Positions 33,900 through 46,422 of a stretch of 64,000 nucleotides of DNA are shown piece by piece. Source of the DNA: Persicaria tinctoria (lineage: Eukaryota; Streptophyta; Magnoliopsida; Caryophyllales; Polygonaceae); the NCBI GenBank assembly GCA_037127255.1, contig JBANSL010000013.1:10560688-10624687 (forward strand). The letters run 5' to 3'. Position numbers and translations under genes: made by a program. Every line of letters begins with the position of its first letter. Within the stretch, counting starts at the first letter, position 1. Below the pieces are notes generated by a model. It worked only from the letters and a program-made list of their open reading frames with translations, was not told the DNA's origin and made no database searches.

Positions 33900-36850
33900 A
33901 AAGGAGATTTAAAGCAAGTTCAACAACAATAATTTCAGCAAATTCTAGTTTTAAAGCAAGTTCAACACCAATAATTTCAGCAAAAAAGAAGGACCAAACT
34001 AAGAGTCCTAACCAAAAGAGTAAAAATATTCCTCTCACGAGTCTAACTCCAACTTTCCTTCCACAACGTTGTTGTTGAAAACCCGATTTCAGCATTGTTG
34101 TTACTGCTGAAACCGGGGTTTCAGCAACGTTGTTAACTATGCCAGAACTTGATATCTCTTTTGAAATTTGAATACCTCTTCAAACATGTATGACAGCATA
34201 CATAGAAGACAAATTTGGATTTTGTGGCTGAATTATATGAATCCTAAAATCATCAAATCAAGGACAAAAAACACACATGCTCATGAGTGATGAGGAAGAT
34301 CTTTCAAACAGTGAATTCAGCCACAAAATCCAATTTCCAATTAGTCAAACTTCCTCCCAATTGATCAAATTCACAAAAGCCCCATTTAATTGAAAGAAGT
34401 GTTTTCCCCCTAATGATCCAAACAAGCGCCAAGTTTCTTACCACCTACTCACATCGAAGCTTTCAACAGCTAATTGAAATCAATCAAATTCACTCCGAAT
34501 CAATTTCAGCTAGATCAAAAGCAACTACGATATTGTTCTCATATCAGAATCAATTAAACGATTACCAGTTCTTGAAAATACATTTCAGCTAGAGACAGAG
34601 AGAGACAAATCATCAATCAACGCGTTCAATTAAACAATTACCTGAGCAATCACTCACGGAGGCATCAGCAACGACAACCATACATGCTGAAATCGAGCAG
34701 AGCCAGCGAGATCCACCAATCCTTGCTGAAATTCGAGTAGAGTTAGAGGCTCTTCCTCCTCGTCTTGCTGTCGACAGCGAGATCCCCTGCGAACTCCCAG
34801 TTCCGCGCGCTTGATCTCGGCTTGTAGATTCCAATCTTCGGCCTCCTGCTCCGCCGATCTCCAGCAGCTTTCGTCGCCGCTTCCTGATTTCGTCGAGCAA
34901 AGGAGATAGGGCGGCGATCTCGTCCTCGTCGAGCTCGATGACGACCGGATGGACTCGGAGCGTGGAGAGGAGGCGCTTCAATTGGAGAGGAGGCATGAAG
35001 AAGAGGAGATCTGAGGAGGCGCTTCAATTGGAGCGTGGAGAGGAGGCGCTTCAATACAGATATGAAGAGGAGATCCGAGGAGCCGCCATGGTCGCCACCG
35101 CCCATAGATCGACGTCGTCGAGATCTGGGAGGAGCAACGACGGATCTGCCAGAAGCGAGGCCGGAAGCGGGATCCTTCGTCCAGATCCGGTCGCCTTCGC
35201 CGTTTCCTCCTTCCTCCGTCGTCGATTTCACCCCCTCCGTCCAGATCCGGTGGTGGTGGTTTCGATTTCACCTCCGTCGTTTCCTCCTTCCTCCGTCGTG
35301 GTAAATTGCAGACGATTTCGAAAGGAGAGGGAGAGAGCAGGAACGCCAGGAAGATGAAAGAATTTTCAACAAATATGTGGTGGTAATGTCGGGTTTTAGT
35401 TTTGGTGCTGAAACGGCGATGGTTATCTAAAATTAAGGGGTAATTTTGTCCAGAAATTTTTAGGTGGACAAAACCCTAATTTGACAAGGGTAGGAGACAC
35501 TCTCCAAATAGAGGCCCAAAAATGGGTCCGTTGGGCAAATTTTCTCTTTTTTTATTTATAATGTTAGTGACTTTGAAAATGAATAGTTTATTACATTAGT
35601 TTTGGATATAAGTCAAGGGAAGGGTTAAATATAAAAAAATAATAAAAACATCTTAACGTTTGATGACACCAAAGGGATGACAAGTCTGAAGACTATGTTT
35701 GCTCTTCTTGAAGACTTGATTTTTGTAATGCCTTTTTTAATTATTTTAATTTATAGCTAAGACTTCTAGTTTGAAGTGTTGATAATTTTATGGATGTTTA
35801 CACATATTTGACAGAATTTGACTATATTTACTAGTTGTTTACTCCTAGAATTGTTAACGTATGTTTTCTTTATACATTTTTTTTACTGAACTTGATGAGG
35901 TGTAGTTCACTCAAATTATGACCCGATCCCTCCGATTAACAGTTGGGTGTGGGTTGAACGGGATAGGTGAAATATTAAGTGGGCGATGGGTCAGATCAAG
36001 TGAAGGGTTCTGGGTGGTGAGTTGGGTAACAGAAGTAGATCATCTACCCACCACACGACCCATTGTCATCCCTATACGGCTATACCCTTATGCACGAAAC
36101 TAAGGGTGGCAGGCCGTCCCATTTTCAAAAAATTTAAAATAAAAAAAAAAGAAAAAATTAATAAAAATTATATATTTGTTTATGAGAGAAAGAATTTTAT
36201 TAATAAAAATTATGAACACATGAAACATTTAGGGTGTGTATGGACAACCAAATATCATGTTAAAAATAATAATTTGTGGGTGTTTATTTTTTAAACAACT
36301 TTTTTGGTTGTTAGGATGACCAAAATAAACAAAAACGTGTTAAAAAATAAGCTACAAAATGGAGGTTATTTGGGTGTTTATTTGGATGTTTATTCTCACT
36401 TTTATCTTATTTGGTTTGAAAGTACCATAGTACCCCTAATAACAACCAAATAAACTCCACTTTTTACAAATAAACTGTTTTTCTCCCCATACGGAGATTA
36501 TCTTGTTGTTTAAATTTTTAACTACTTTTAACAACAGTTTATAAATTTTACCTTGTTTATAATTTTAGCCAGTTTATTAACCCCGTCTCATACGAACCCT
36601 TAGTATATCTAACCCACAAAAATTTTATTTTCTGATTTCACATCTAAATAAATCCACCATCAAACATCCACCAAATGCCCATACAAGTTAATTGACAAAA
36701 AGAAGACCAAATTAACTTCCTCTCCAAAATTATAGGGAGGTTTACTTCCTATTATTTCTCCCCTCCAATCACCTCCGAAACTAACTTCCTCCCTTTCTTA
36801 TTCTCTTCCCACCCTTTTCTTTTTGTTTTCCTTCACCTCCTTCCCCAAAA
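33900..36850. other. Intergenic DNA upstream of the peroxidase gene
   Basis: From 34740 to 35360 the sequence is GC-rich with internal duplications (GGAGAGGAGGCGCTTCAAT recurs near 34966 and 35036, with a partial copy near 35015). All frames are Arg/Ser-rich, open on both strands, and match no family, so none is called. It may be a promoter/5' exon fragment or an unclassified repeat. The rest is AT-rich. A CT-rich 5' leader precedes the ATG at 36860. Confidence 0.4.
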
Positions 36851-36859
36851 ACGAGGTGG

Positions 36860-38584
36860 ATGAAAACCAAAAATCATTTTTATCATCCCATGATAATAAT
36901 GCCTTCCTCCCCTTTCCTCCTCCTCCTCATCGCCGCGGTAATAACAGATATTACCGCGGCGGACCCCACTAACCCCGGGGAAGCCCTAAGCCCAAACTAC
37001 TACAAACAAACGTGTCCGGCGTTCGAGGACACGGTCAACCAGGTGGTGACGCTGAAGCAGACGTCGACGCCGACGACGGCCGCGGCCGTCCTCCGCCTCT
37101 TCTTCCACGACTGCATGGTGAGCGGCTGCGACGCGTCGACGCTCGTCGTCTCCAACGCCTTCAACAAGGCGGAGCGCGACGCGGATATTAACCTGTCGCT
37201 CCCGGGGGATGGGTTTGACGTCGTCACGCAGGCCAAGACCGCCCTCGAGATGAAGTGCCCCGGCGTGGTGTCCTGCAGTGATATACTCACCGTCGCCGCC
37301 AGGAACCTCGTGAGGATGGTCGGCGGGCCCTACTACGACGTCCGCCTTGGCCGTAAGGACGGCCTGGTGTCGCTGGCGTCGAGGGTTAAGGGTAACATCG
37401 CCTTCCCCAACATGTCGACGACTGAGCTCATCAATCAATTCCAGGTCAAAGGTGCAATCTCCTTCTTGTTTCTATTCATTTTAATTTGGTTATCGAATTC
37501 ATTATATTTTTTTTTTTGCTCTTATACCGAATTAGTTATATTGTGCCGACATTATTATATAATACGTTATAAACTTGTTATTAGCGCATTATAAAAAATA
37601 AAATAGGCTCTTTTTTTTATATTATAAAAAACATTAATATTTTATATAGTTTTAAACTCCATAAACTACGTGTACAAAATCACAATCCCTTATATTAAAA
37701 ATCGGAGAGAGCATATATTTTTTTATCATCCTGAAAAATTAATATTTTATATAGCTTTATCTCATTTACAACTTTATTAATAAATATGAAATGATTTTTT
37801 AATTAGAACGAAGGTAGTATAATGTTAAAACCAAAATCTAATTGCATTACTAGGGTTGTTATATGAACCGAGTAACTAGAGCTCCGCTTAGGTTTGCTTC
37901 AAAGAGCTCGATATATTCAAACTAGTTCATTTACTAAACAAGCCGAGCTCGACTTAGGGTTTTTCTTTTGTCTTTGTTAATTTTGGGTTCTTAGTGTGTT
38001 GTATGTTGACAATTAGTCCCTTTGTCGTCGGCCTCTCGAGCTTCAGACTTGTCTGAGCTCGAATTCTTGATGTGTGTGTGAACAATACATAAACACCTAA
38101 ATGGGTAAATGCAGGGTTGAGTACGCAGGAGATGGTGGCGCTGGTGGGAGCGCACACGATAGGGTTCTCACACTGCACGGAGTTCAGCAAGAGGATCTAC
38201 AACTTCAGCCCCGACTCCGAATTCGACCCGAAGATGAACCCAAAGTACGCCAAGGGCCTCCAGCAGCTCTGCTCTAACTTCTCCAAGAAGCCCAGCATGG
38301 CCGCCTTCAACGACGTCATGACCCCCGGCAAGTTCGACAACATGTACTACCTCAACCTCCAGCGCGGCCTCGGCCTGCTCGCCTCCGACCAGGGCCTCAT
38401 CGACGACCCCCGGACCAAGCCCTTCGTCGACCGCTACGCCTCCAACCAGACCGCCTTCTTCGACGACTTCGCTAAGGCCATGATCAAGGTCAGCGAGTTC
38501 GATGTCAAGACTGGGAATGATGGCGAGGTCAGGCTCCGCTGTGATCAGTTTAATAACATCAATGTGCATAAAGTCGCCACCTAA
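36860..38584 (+). CDS. Class III secretory peroxidase (PER31/41/63/65-like), two exons
   Basis: Exon 1 is 36860-37451 and exon 2 is 38115-38584. The 663-base intron has GT...AG borders (G|GTGCAA, TGCAG|GG). Joined, they give 353 residues. Residues about 10-33 (PSSPFLLLLIAAVITDITAA) are a signal peptide, so the enzyme should go to the apoplast or vacuole and oxidise phenolics with hydrogen peroxide. The distal haem site is RLFFHDC with Arg79 and His83; the proximal site is VALVGAHTIGFSHC with His211. Expected disulphide cysteines are present (52, 85, 90, 133, 139, 218 and two near the C-terminus), as are DGFDVV and the MTPGKFDNMYY segment typical of this subgroup. FFHDCMVSGCDAS has Met where most members have Phe. 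Exons are GC-rich; the intron is AT-rich. The gene appears intact. Many plant peroxidases have three introns; a single one fits this subgroup. Confidence 0.95.
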
Positions 38585-39750
38585 AAAAAAAAAAGTTTTT
38601 CTTTTTCTTTTTTTCCTTCAAAAAGAAATTTTAATGTGAATTTTCTTTATAATCATGATGATTACCAAGCGAGATTTGATGCTTAATTACTGGGTGTATG
38701 TGTATACGTACGTGCCCCATGTGTTTAAAATTGGTTTGTGAGTGTACTTGCAAATGTAACTGATGGAAAACTAATTATTTACTGCAAAAACAATTCAAAA
38801 TCAATCTTCATCTTCCTCCCTCCTCAATTTTGTTTGTTTATTGCGCGCATAAGATATACTGTTAGAATTAATTGAGGAGGACTCGGAGAAAACGTTATGT
38901 CTCTTCCAACATATACTCCATCTGTTTTTATCGTTGGTCGATAGTCATTAATTATGCTTTATAATACACAATTTTGTATTATAATGCAATATTCTGTATT
39001 ATACTACGTAACTCATAATTAATGACTTTTCAAACATATTTTATATTTGTCATTTGATTTTTAATATGTTTTTATAGGAAGTAAAATATCATGAGTCAAA
39101 CGTGTTATTGAGAACCATAAATTATGCATATCCTTGAAGTATAAGTGCAAGTCACCTAAGGAGCGTTGATGGTTAAATAACTAGAATAATGAATTAAATA
39201 CCTTAGGAGGAGGGGGAGCGATTACCTCTCTCTTTTGTGGATGACTTGTCATGTCCCAAACATGATTCATGAAATTAAAAGGGAGAAAGGAAGAGATTAG
39301 GGAAGGAATTAGGGAGATTAAGGAAGAAGGAGTTCAGGGTTGAAGAAAGAGTAAAGGGAGAGAGAGAGAGTGTGTAATAGTAAAGAGTAATTGGATTGAT
39401 TATTGATTGGATGATCTCTCTAATACAAGATATGGAGCATTTATACTAATCCCCTTTAACCTCTATACATGACATGACTACCCGGGTTAGGTTGAGTTTC
39501 CTAGCGCTAGCCCTCTTTTGCGACAAGATAGTTTATCTTGTCTTGTTGTAACTACATTTACGATTTTATAGATTTACCTTTTCAAAAAAAAAGTATATAA
39601 AATATCAAAAATTTCATTTTTTTATAGTTCCATATTTATAAGAGAAAATTATGATATTTTTTTTAAAGAAATATTTTATATGATATTCAATTAGGCACCT
39701 AGCCCCTAAATCAATTTAATTAGTTTTGCCCTAGACTCCTTCCCAATAGG
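38585..39750. other. 3' flank of the peroxidase gene and spacer
   Basis: Contains the likely 3' UTR and AT-rich sequence. GGGAGA/GAGAGA purine repeats lie at 39280-39375. No gene is visible. Confidence 0.5.
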
Positions 39751-39754
39751 ATGG

Positions 39755-40457
39755 GTTGGTCAATGGTCAACCGTTTGACCATTGACCGGTCAACGTTGAC
39801 CAACCCATTTTGATGCCAACTTTTTTTTTTTTTTTGATGCCAACTTTTTTTTTTTTAGTGATGCCATATTTTACCGTTTTGATGCCAAAATTTTACTATA
39901 TTTTATTTTCACTTTGATGCCACTTTTTTATGTCAATTTTTTGATAATATTTTTTTTTACCGTGATGCCATATTTTTGATGATATTTTTTCAAAGTAGTA
40001 TTTTTGATGACATTTTTTTCTTTAATGTGATACAAAATTTTCAAAATGGCATCAATGGTCAACGTGACATTAGAGTAAACAAAAAATGTCATCAAAGTTT
40101 AAAAAAAGTGTCATCCAATAATTTAATTAGAAAAGTGGCATCAGAGTGAAAATAAAATGTAATAAAATTTTGGCATCAAAACGGTAAAATATGACATCAC
40201 AAAAAATGTCATCAATGTTTTAAAAAAGTGGCATTAAAAAAAAGTCATCTAATCATTTCATTAGAAAAGTAACAATAAGGTGACAATATATATTTTGATT
40301 CCACGTTTTAAGCTCTTATGCCATCAATTATATAAAATTGTCACAACAAAATGTTGGCATCAAAACGGTAAAGTATGACATCACTAAAAAAAAAAAAAAA
40401 GTTGGCATCAAAATGGGTTGACCGGTCAACGGTCAACGTTGACCTTTGACCGTTTAA
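39755..40457. mobile_element. Foldback element rich in TTGAC (W-box) cores
   Basis: About 700 bases with long imperfect inverted ends. The left end carries GGTCAACCGTTTGACCATTG and continues to CCCATTTTGATGCCAAC; the right end mirrors it (GTTGGCATCAAAATGGG, then GGTCAACGTTGACC). TGATGCCA and TGGCATCA recur throughout the interior. It has no coding capacity. Six TTGAC/GTCAA cores lie within 46 bases at the left end and five within about 40 at the right. No target duplication could be fixed, so the class (MITE or foldback) is open. Confidence 0.65.
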
Positions 40458-40950
40458 GAAGGCTTAGCATGTTAAAAAAACAATTATTGGGCCTATCTAA
40501 GCTAAAAAAATAATTAATGGGCCTATCTAGCTAACCAAATATGCTTAAAGGTCCATTTGAACAAAATCCCTCAATTTTAATCTTCTTCCGAATTAATTAG
40601 TGGGCCACTGAATTTGGATTCTATAGGTACTATTTGGTGTGAATTGGGCCTCGGCACAGATTTCGTATAGGCTAGGAAGTCCATTTAGCTTGCCTACGAG
40701 GCCCATATTTCGTTTATAGTGTATTATATTTATAATTATAATATATACATAATACATTATAAATCATAATACATGAATCCAAAAAAACAAGTTTTTCATC
40801 AATATCATCTCCTAAGAAAACTTGGAAGCTATAAATGAACTAAAAGCTTTACAAAAACAGAAAACGTAGACCTAGCTTATAAATATAACACCACAACAGA
40901 TCATATTGATATATACTCGGTGTTATTTCAATGGAGCCTTCGATTTCGAC
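40458..40950. other. Spacer between the foldback element and the HMA gene region
   Basis: AT-rich DNA; no feature is recognised beyond a possible 3' UTR of the minus-strand gene. Confidence 0.4.
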
Positions 40951-40952
40951 AT

Positions 40953-41514
40953 CTAGATGGCAGGCGATTGCCTCATTTGTTCATGATGTTTGATCCGAAG
41001 CTGCTTGTATTCGCGCACAAAATCATCGAGCCTCATCTCCTGCCTTGCCAACTTCCCATACAACACTTCTGATTCGTCTTTCTTTTTCGGTTTTCCTATA
41101 TATTTAACACACAAGAACCATTCATCAATCTTCCGATTCGACAATCCTTCATCTATATGAAATGCATCCAAATGAACTTCTTACAAGGAGTAAATAATTT
41201 TCTCATAAAGAAGGAATAAAGAATGTCTTCATACTGCCCCGTGACCTTTGGGGAAGCGATGCATTACGATGAACATTGTTGAGGATGTCGCTTTTTTTCT
41301 TCTCTAGCTCGTTTTTTGTTGCTCGAGCAGCGTCAAGTCGAGCCTCGAGACCTTCACACTATAGGAATTTATACAAAACGGGAATCCGAATTGAGTCATC
41401 AAATGTTCAAATTTTTTTTCGATAAACATTCAAATGTTCAAAGTTAGCTCATTTTTTCTGACGATACCTCATTTACGAGTCCCTTAAGCATATGCGCCTT
41501 CTCCAAGTTGTTAC
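40953..41514 (-). other. Possible coiled-coil 3' exons of the HMA gene
   Basis: Downstream of the HMA exons, three further minus-strand segments look coding. One is 41468-41514 (NNLEKAHMLKGLVNE). Another is 41246-41358 (CEGLEARLDAARATKNELEKKK..., strongly helical). The last runs from about 41180 to 40953 (VHLDAFHIDEG then LARQEMRLDDFVREYKQLRI, ending with a stop). Charge and heptad patterns suggest a coiled coil. GT-AG borders exist for several, but the junctions 4/5 and 6/7 do not keep frame with any donor I can see. They are therefore an alternative or longer transcript with a missed micro-exon, or a decayed 3' part. Confidence 0.4.
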
Positions 41515-41589
41515 CTGTATGATATATATCGATCACCATCCATGGATTAGTTAGTTGGTGATGATCGTCATAAACAAGTTGTTGTGCAG

Positions 41590-42715
41590 ATCAAGCAACA
41601 TGTAATTCATAAATCTTACTAGCAAGTTTGTCGAGTTTCGTCCAAGGATCAACGACAATCTGAATACAACAAGACCACAATCGAAGCGATTTAACACAAT
41701 ATGTACAAATTTAAAGACAAGTCCCATTAATCCAAATTAAATATGTTACTTTAGTTTAGGCTTTAGAGTTCAAAATGGTTTACTTGTCAATAACTAAAAA
41801 ACAATTCAACCCTCCTATGGGTTCAAATTGGTCTTGTATGGAAGACATTTGGTACATGAAAATAAAAAATTCAATTCAATTAGTTTGAATAGGTCAATAT
41901 ATTTATATATTGTTTCTTAGGTACGTTGTATGATAAATAGACATATTTTGTTACCAATTAAATCCTTCTATGAGTTAGTATCAATTAAGGGAGTTCCTCT
42001 TAATAGTTTGGGTTTAGATGAGGCCACAAATAAACTTAGAAAAGTATAATTTATCCTTATTTGATCTTTAAATATGTAAATGATATATCAATCTATAACA
42101 CAAAAATGATCACTACTAATATATAATAAAATAAAGATAAATGAACAAATTTACCAAATCATGATGAGGAGACAAGTCCTTGGGAATTTTTGCAATTGGG
42201 GTGGCATATGAGGATTTGACCTACACAACACAACACAAAACTATAACAGCCACTGCATAAAAATGTTTTAATTGCACATGAAATTAGTCAAATGTTTACC
42301 TTAATAGGTTCAACTTGGTTCACTTTTTCAATGTCAGCGGTACTAGACACCAATTCGATCACCCTCTTTGTCTTGATCTCGACGCCTAGGATGACCTTGT
42401 TAGGGTTGAAGCTTCCTTTCACGATAAAAGTAACCTTGAAATCACCGTTATCATCTTGGATCCTATTAACAACTACACTCTTCACTCCTACACGAAAAAG
42501 AGCCCAAAAGTACACATTGAATGTAATAAGATCGCGTTAATCATAATAGATAGGAGTGAAAGAGATCAATATAAGATCGATGAAGCATGAAAAGTTCAAG
42601 ATCATATATAACTGTTACCTTCAACTTTTCTGATGTAGTCTTTAATTTTTCCTGCACAACCTTCGCAGTTGCAGTTCCCTTGAATCCCTTCGACAAGCCT
42701 AAATACAGTTGCCAT
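41590..42715 (-). CDS. Heavy-metal-associated (HMA) domain protein, HIPP/HPP-like
   Basis: Four minus-strand exons with GT-AG borders: 42619-42715, 42300-42487, 42155-42220 and 41590-41658. Joined they give 139 residues. The protein begins MATVFRLVEGIQGNCNCEGC. Residues about 3-75 form a ferredoxin-like HMA fold with the metal-site region CNCEGC (Cys15, Cys17, Cys20) in place of the classical CxxC loop. GVKSVVVNRIQDDNGDFKV and a C-terminal VVDPWTKLDKLASKIYEL follow. Plant proteins of this type bind metals or act as small adaptors, and several are targets of pathogen effectors. There is no clear C-terminal CaaX box in this short model. The fourth exon could instead splice into coiled-coil exons downstream, with a different C-terminus. 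Upstream lie a TATA stretch and two TTGAC cores. Confidence 0.72.
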
Positions 42716-42849
42716 GATTGATCTTATACAAACTCAAACAATTGGACGGATTGATCGAGGATTTGAGCTTAGATGATTCAGGTTATATTGGAGGAGATGG
42801 AGTTAGAAAGAAGGGAAAAACAAAGTTTATGAAGCAGTTGGGGGTGGTG

Positions 42850-42884
42850 GTCAACGACCAAAGTCAATATATATACATATATAT
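42850..42884 (-). promoter_or_regulatory. Putative promoter of the HMA gene: TATA and two W-box cores
   Basis: TATATATACATATATAT (42868-42884) lies about 155 bases upstream of the HMA ATG. Two GTCAA sequences (42850-42854 and 42863-42867) are TTGAC cores on the gene strand, the binding core of WRKY factors. Function is inferred from position. Confidence 0.35.
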
Positions 42885-42889
42885 TCAAA

Positions 42890-43650
42890 GTCTAAATATT
42901 AAAAATGAGTTTAATGAATTAATTAGAAACATAAAAGGTTTATAATCATACACGGCAAAGACACGTTTGGCGGATTATAAAGGTGCATTTTATAAAATTG
43001 GACTTTATGGATACAATCTTAATTAACACAACATTTAACGAAACAAAATGAAATTCCAAGAATATACATAGAAATCACACCGAAATGCATGTAAAGCAAA
43101 TCCATGAAATATGATTTAATTAATCTGTTAGATTAATAATTTAGGGTTGACCAATTCATAGTTGGATCACTCGGTATATAAGCTTGACGTGCAAGGTTAT
43201 ATATGCGATGAAAGTGACATGGTCGGTGCTAATGAAACTATGAAAGTGACGTGGTTATCACTATCTCATTCAATCGATCTTATTATTTTATAAAATTTAT
43301 AATCTTTTCACATCTTTTAAAACTATAGTGCTAATTAAACTGCCAAATTTACTAAGTGCAAATGATTTTAACTAGTGCAAAATATCAGCACCGAACACAA
43401 TGCTTTCTAGTTAAATTTGAAAGATAGAACACAACTACACAAGGTTATTTATCTTCCTCAATACTAAAAGCTTTGACTTTCCATATTCACAATCACCGCC
43501 ACTCTCCTCCCAACACAATAGCATTCAAACACAGTTCAGTTCATCAGGCCAGCACCTAAAAAATCAAAAACAACATTTCCTGAGCAACAAAACATGGAAA
43601 GTTCCGAGAAATTTCGCTGCCCTCTAGTCTCAACATTAGGATCCCTAGTA
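42890..43650. other. Spacer between HMA and proteasome genes
   Basis: AT-rich DNA without supported features; its right edge probably contains the 3' UTR of the proteasome gene. Confidence 0.45.
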
Positions 43651-43656
43651 AATGGT

Positions 43657-46422
43657 TCACCATGAACCTTCAGCACCAGCGGTTGGATTTGTGAAAGCTG
43701 AGAACTCCCAGAAAGTCTTCAAGGAGTATGGCGGGGAGATATTTACCCCTTCTTCAGTGATCTTAGCAATCTGAATTAGAATATTTCAAAATGCAAAAAA
43801 TAATCAATACCATTGTAACAACAAAATGTGATGTTTCAGACATGTTCGCAAAGCATCATAAGGTAGTTTGAAGCTAACAACATGCACAACGCCAAACAAT
43901 GTTGTTCATGGAGTAGTTCTTAGCATCATATGTTTAACACAAAAGCACATAAGATCATGTATTGTCATAGGAGTCGAAAATAACACAAGCATAAGATAAA
44001 AAAGAAGCGAAAATAAAGAAACAAACCTGAAGTTTGTTGACTGCAGACCTATCACGATACAGGAGTACACGCATGCATTTCTCGAGTACCCTAACACCGT
44101 CTTCAAAACTCAAGTCCTCCTTCCATTCTTCGCGGAGAATAGGTTTTGCAAGGTGATTCCCAAAGCCAGTAGCAACATGGTCATCTTCATAGTGCACACC
44201 AATCATGCTGACCTAAATGAATAAACCAATGCATAAAAAGTAGGGACAATTAATAAACATCGATGCTGTTAAGGATAAACCAATGCATAAAAAGTAGGGA
44301 CACCACCTACCGTTCCAAGATACTTCTGTCCATTTTTAATTCCACCCAGAACAAGAGAGTTCCACAGGGGGTTGAATTTGTTCCGTCTATTGTACATCAG
44401 ACGCGCCAGATAGGAATGCACCTCCTTAGGCCCCAAGGAATTTCCATCATCCCACATGTTGTCGTTAAGGCTGAAACACAAAGCAAAAGATGCAGTCTGT
44501 AGGTGAGGAACGAATCATGTGATAAGAAATTTACGGCGGCAGGCTAGTAAGTACAGGGGTGGATTTATAAAGGCTGCAAGGAAAGAATTTAACCACAAAT
44601 CTCAAAACATCAAGTTTTAATACTTCAGATGTGAGTGTATAACATAACTGTTAAACTGTAAACTTCTTACGTGAGCTCATCCAAGTACTTCAGAATCTCC
44701 TGAAAGTCACTAATCTCTCCACTAGCACCAAGAAGAGAGTGCTTGCCTATAGGCTTCAATCTTTCAATACCCTTGTAACGTAGAGTGGAACCATAAGACC
44801 CTGCACATCATAAATATCTCAGCCAGAGAACCGTACCATTGCTTAATCTTCAACATTGATAATTTCGTTATGATAAAATCAGCGAACACAGTTTCGCAAG
44901 TTGATGAGAAGTACAAAAACCAAGGTAAACATGTGAATGAACAATGCAGATTTACATCTTTCTGATAAATTTAGCATTTGTTTAAGACAACAAGAAATAG
45001 TAAAGCAATGTTGGAAAAAACAGCTGCTTGTTCCTAGACATGCAACATTCATTGCAATATAAGAATCATAGAGATCCATAACCCCAAAAGGCAGGAAAAG
45101 GCACTGCCCCCTTTTTAAGGGGATGAATATTCAACCTGCACAAAGACTGTACATGATAAGTTCATGTGAATTTGATACGTGAATAAAGACTTTAACAAAT
45201 ATACCGTGTTAGAGCATTTTGCCAAGCTGGTGACCAAAGATTTTAAGATACTCTTTCAAATTACATATTCCACAAATAACTAACCAATACCAGTGGATAA
45301 AAGTGGTAAAAACAATAGTTCACTCCAAAAAACACTATGACCAATCCACAGAATAAATATGCTACATAACAGCACTAGGCACAATCTCAATCCATTCAGA
45401 TAAAAGGTAATGTAGTATGAATTCATCTTCGTAATTTTTTTAAAAAAAAATACAAAAAGAAGGCTTATCTGCAAGCTTTCCAATGTCTTCTAAAGTTTTT
45501 AAGGCATAGTTTGTTAAGCACAAAAATCATGAGAAAAGGTTTCATTTATCCTTTTCTCTTAGAGGATTTCTCACATCTAGGCACTAAATATGAAATAAAT
45601 GACTAGGGTCAGGTCAAAGCATAATTATATTTTTTTCTAACCTCCCATATCAGCAGATATGAGAATCCCATCCTTGTATTTGATGCCAATTACAGATGTT
45701 CCGGTCACGTAGGGATACCTGAAATCAATGTACCACATCATTATTCCATTCAGAAGGAAAGATGGTGAAAATCAACAAGAAAATCCCTAACGCCGATTAT
45801 CTTGTATGTGTTAAGCTACTACATATAAAGTGGATTTGTATTTCAGATCAATGATATTCAGATCATGTACTAACTCTCTCCCACTGAAACACGTCCTAGA
45901 ACTAGTAATAACAGTGCACTAATTTTCGAACCTTAATTCGAATACAACCCTAATTCAAGAGCAATTGGTGCAAATCCGGACAGAATTTTTTGAATAGTTG
46001 CTACAACAATACGCCCTAATTCGAAGGAAAAAAAAAATCCGAACAGCAGCAATAATTCATACAGAAAGCCCTAATTCGAACAGAAGCAAAATTCGAACAG
46101 CAGCAATGGCGGACAGGAAGTTTCGAACAGAAGCAAAATTCAAACAGAAAAAAATTTGTACAGAAAGCCCTAATTCGAACAAAAGCAAAATTTGAAGGCA
46201 TGTTAGTTTCGAACAGAAGCCTAATTCATCTAGAAATTTTCGAACAACAGCCCTAGTTCGAACAGAAATCGAATGCGAAGAAGAGATGCAATCGAACAGC
46301 CCTTAATTCGAACAGAAATCGAATGCAATGGCGAACAAAAGAAGATATCCAATCGAAACCAGAAGAAGGAGGAGGAGAAGGAGGAATTACTGAGTTCTCT
46401 CGATGTGTTGTTGGTGATCCAT
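43657..46422 (-). CDS. PBG1: Proteasome subunit beta type-4 (20S core)
   Basis: Six minus-strand exons, all with GT-AG borders and consistent phases: 46391-46422, 45642-45718, 44671-44800, 44311-44470, 44027-44212 and 43657-43770. They total 699 bases, or 232 residues. The protein starts MDHQQHIERTQYPYVTGTSV and ends TAGAEGSW. Diagnostic segments include GIKYKDGILISADMGGSYGS, LGASGEISDFQEILKYLDEL, RNKFNPLWNSLVLGG and YEDDHVATGFGNHLAKPILR. Beta-4 is a non-catalytic subunit of the 20S beta ring and lacks the active N-terminal threonine, so its absence here is normal. It works in ubiquitin-dependent protein breakdown in nucleus and cytosol. The Arabidopsis homologue is slightly longer. Intron 1 contains imperfect TTCGAACAGAA repeats (about 45960-46350). 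The gene appears intact. Confidence 0.96.

Noticed and set aside
34613..35357. Arg/Ser-rich frames on both strands
   Set aside because: Compositional open frames in GC-rich sequence with internal duplications; no recognisable domain.
33415..35545. A single large Mutator-like element
   Set aside because: GGGCAATTT and GGGCAAATTT occur at the two ends, but in direct and not inverted orientation, and no 9-base duplication could be fixed.
36986..38569. Minus-strand frames opposite the peroxidase exons
   Set aside because: Antisense shadows of GC-rich peroxidase exons with no family resemblance.
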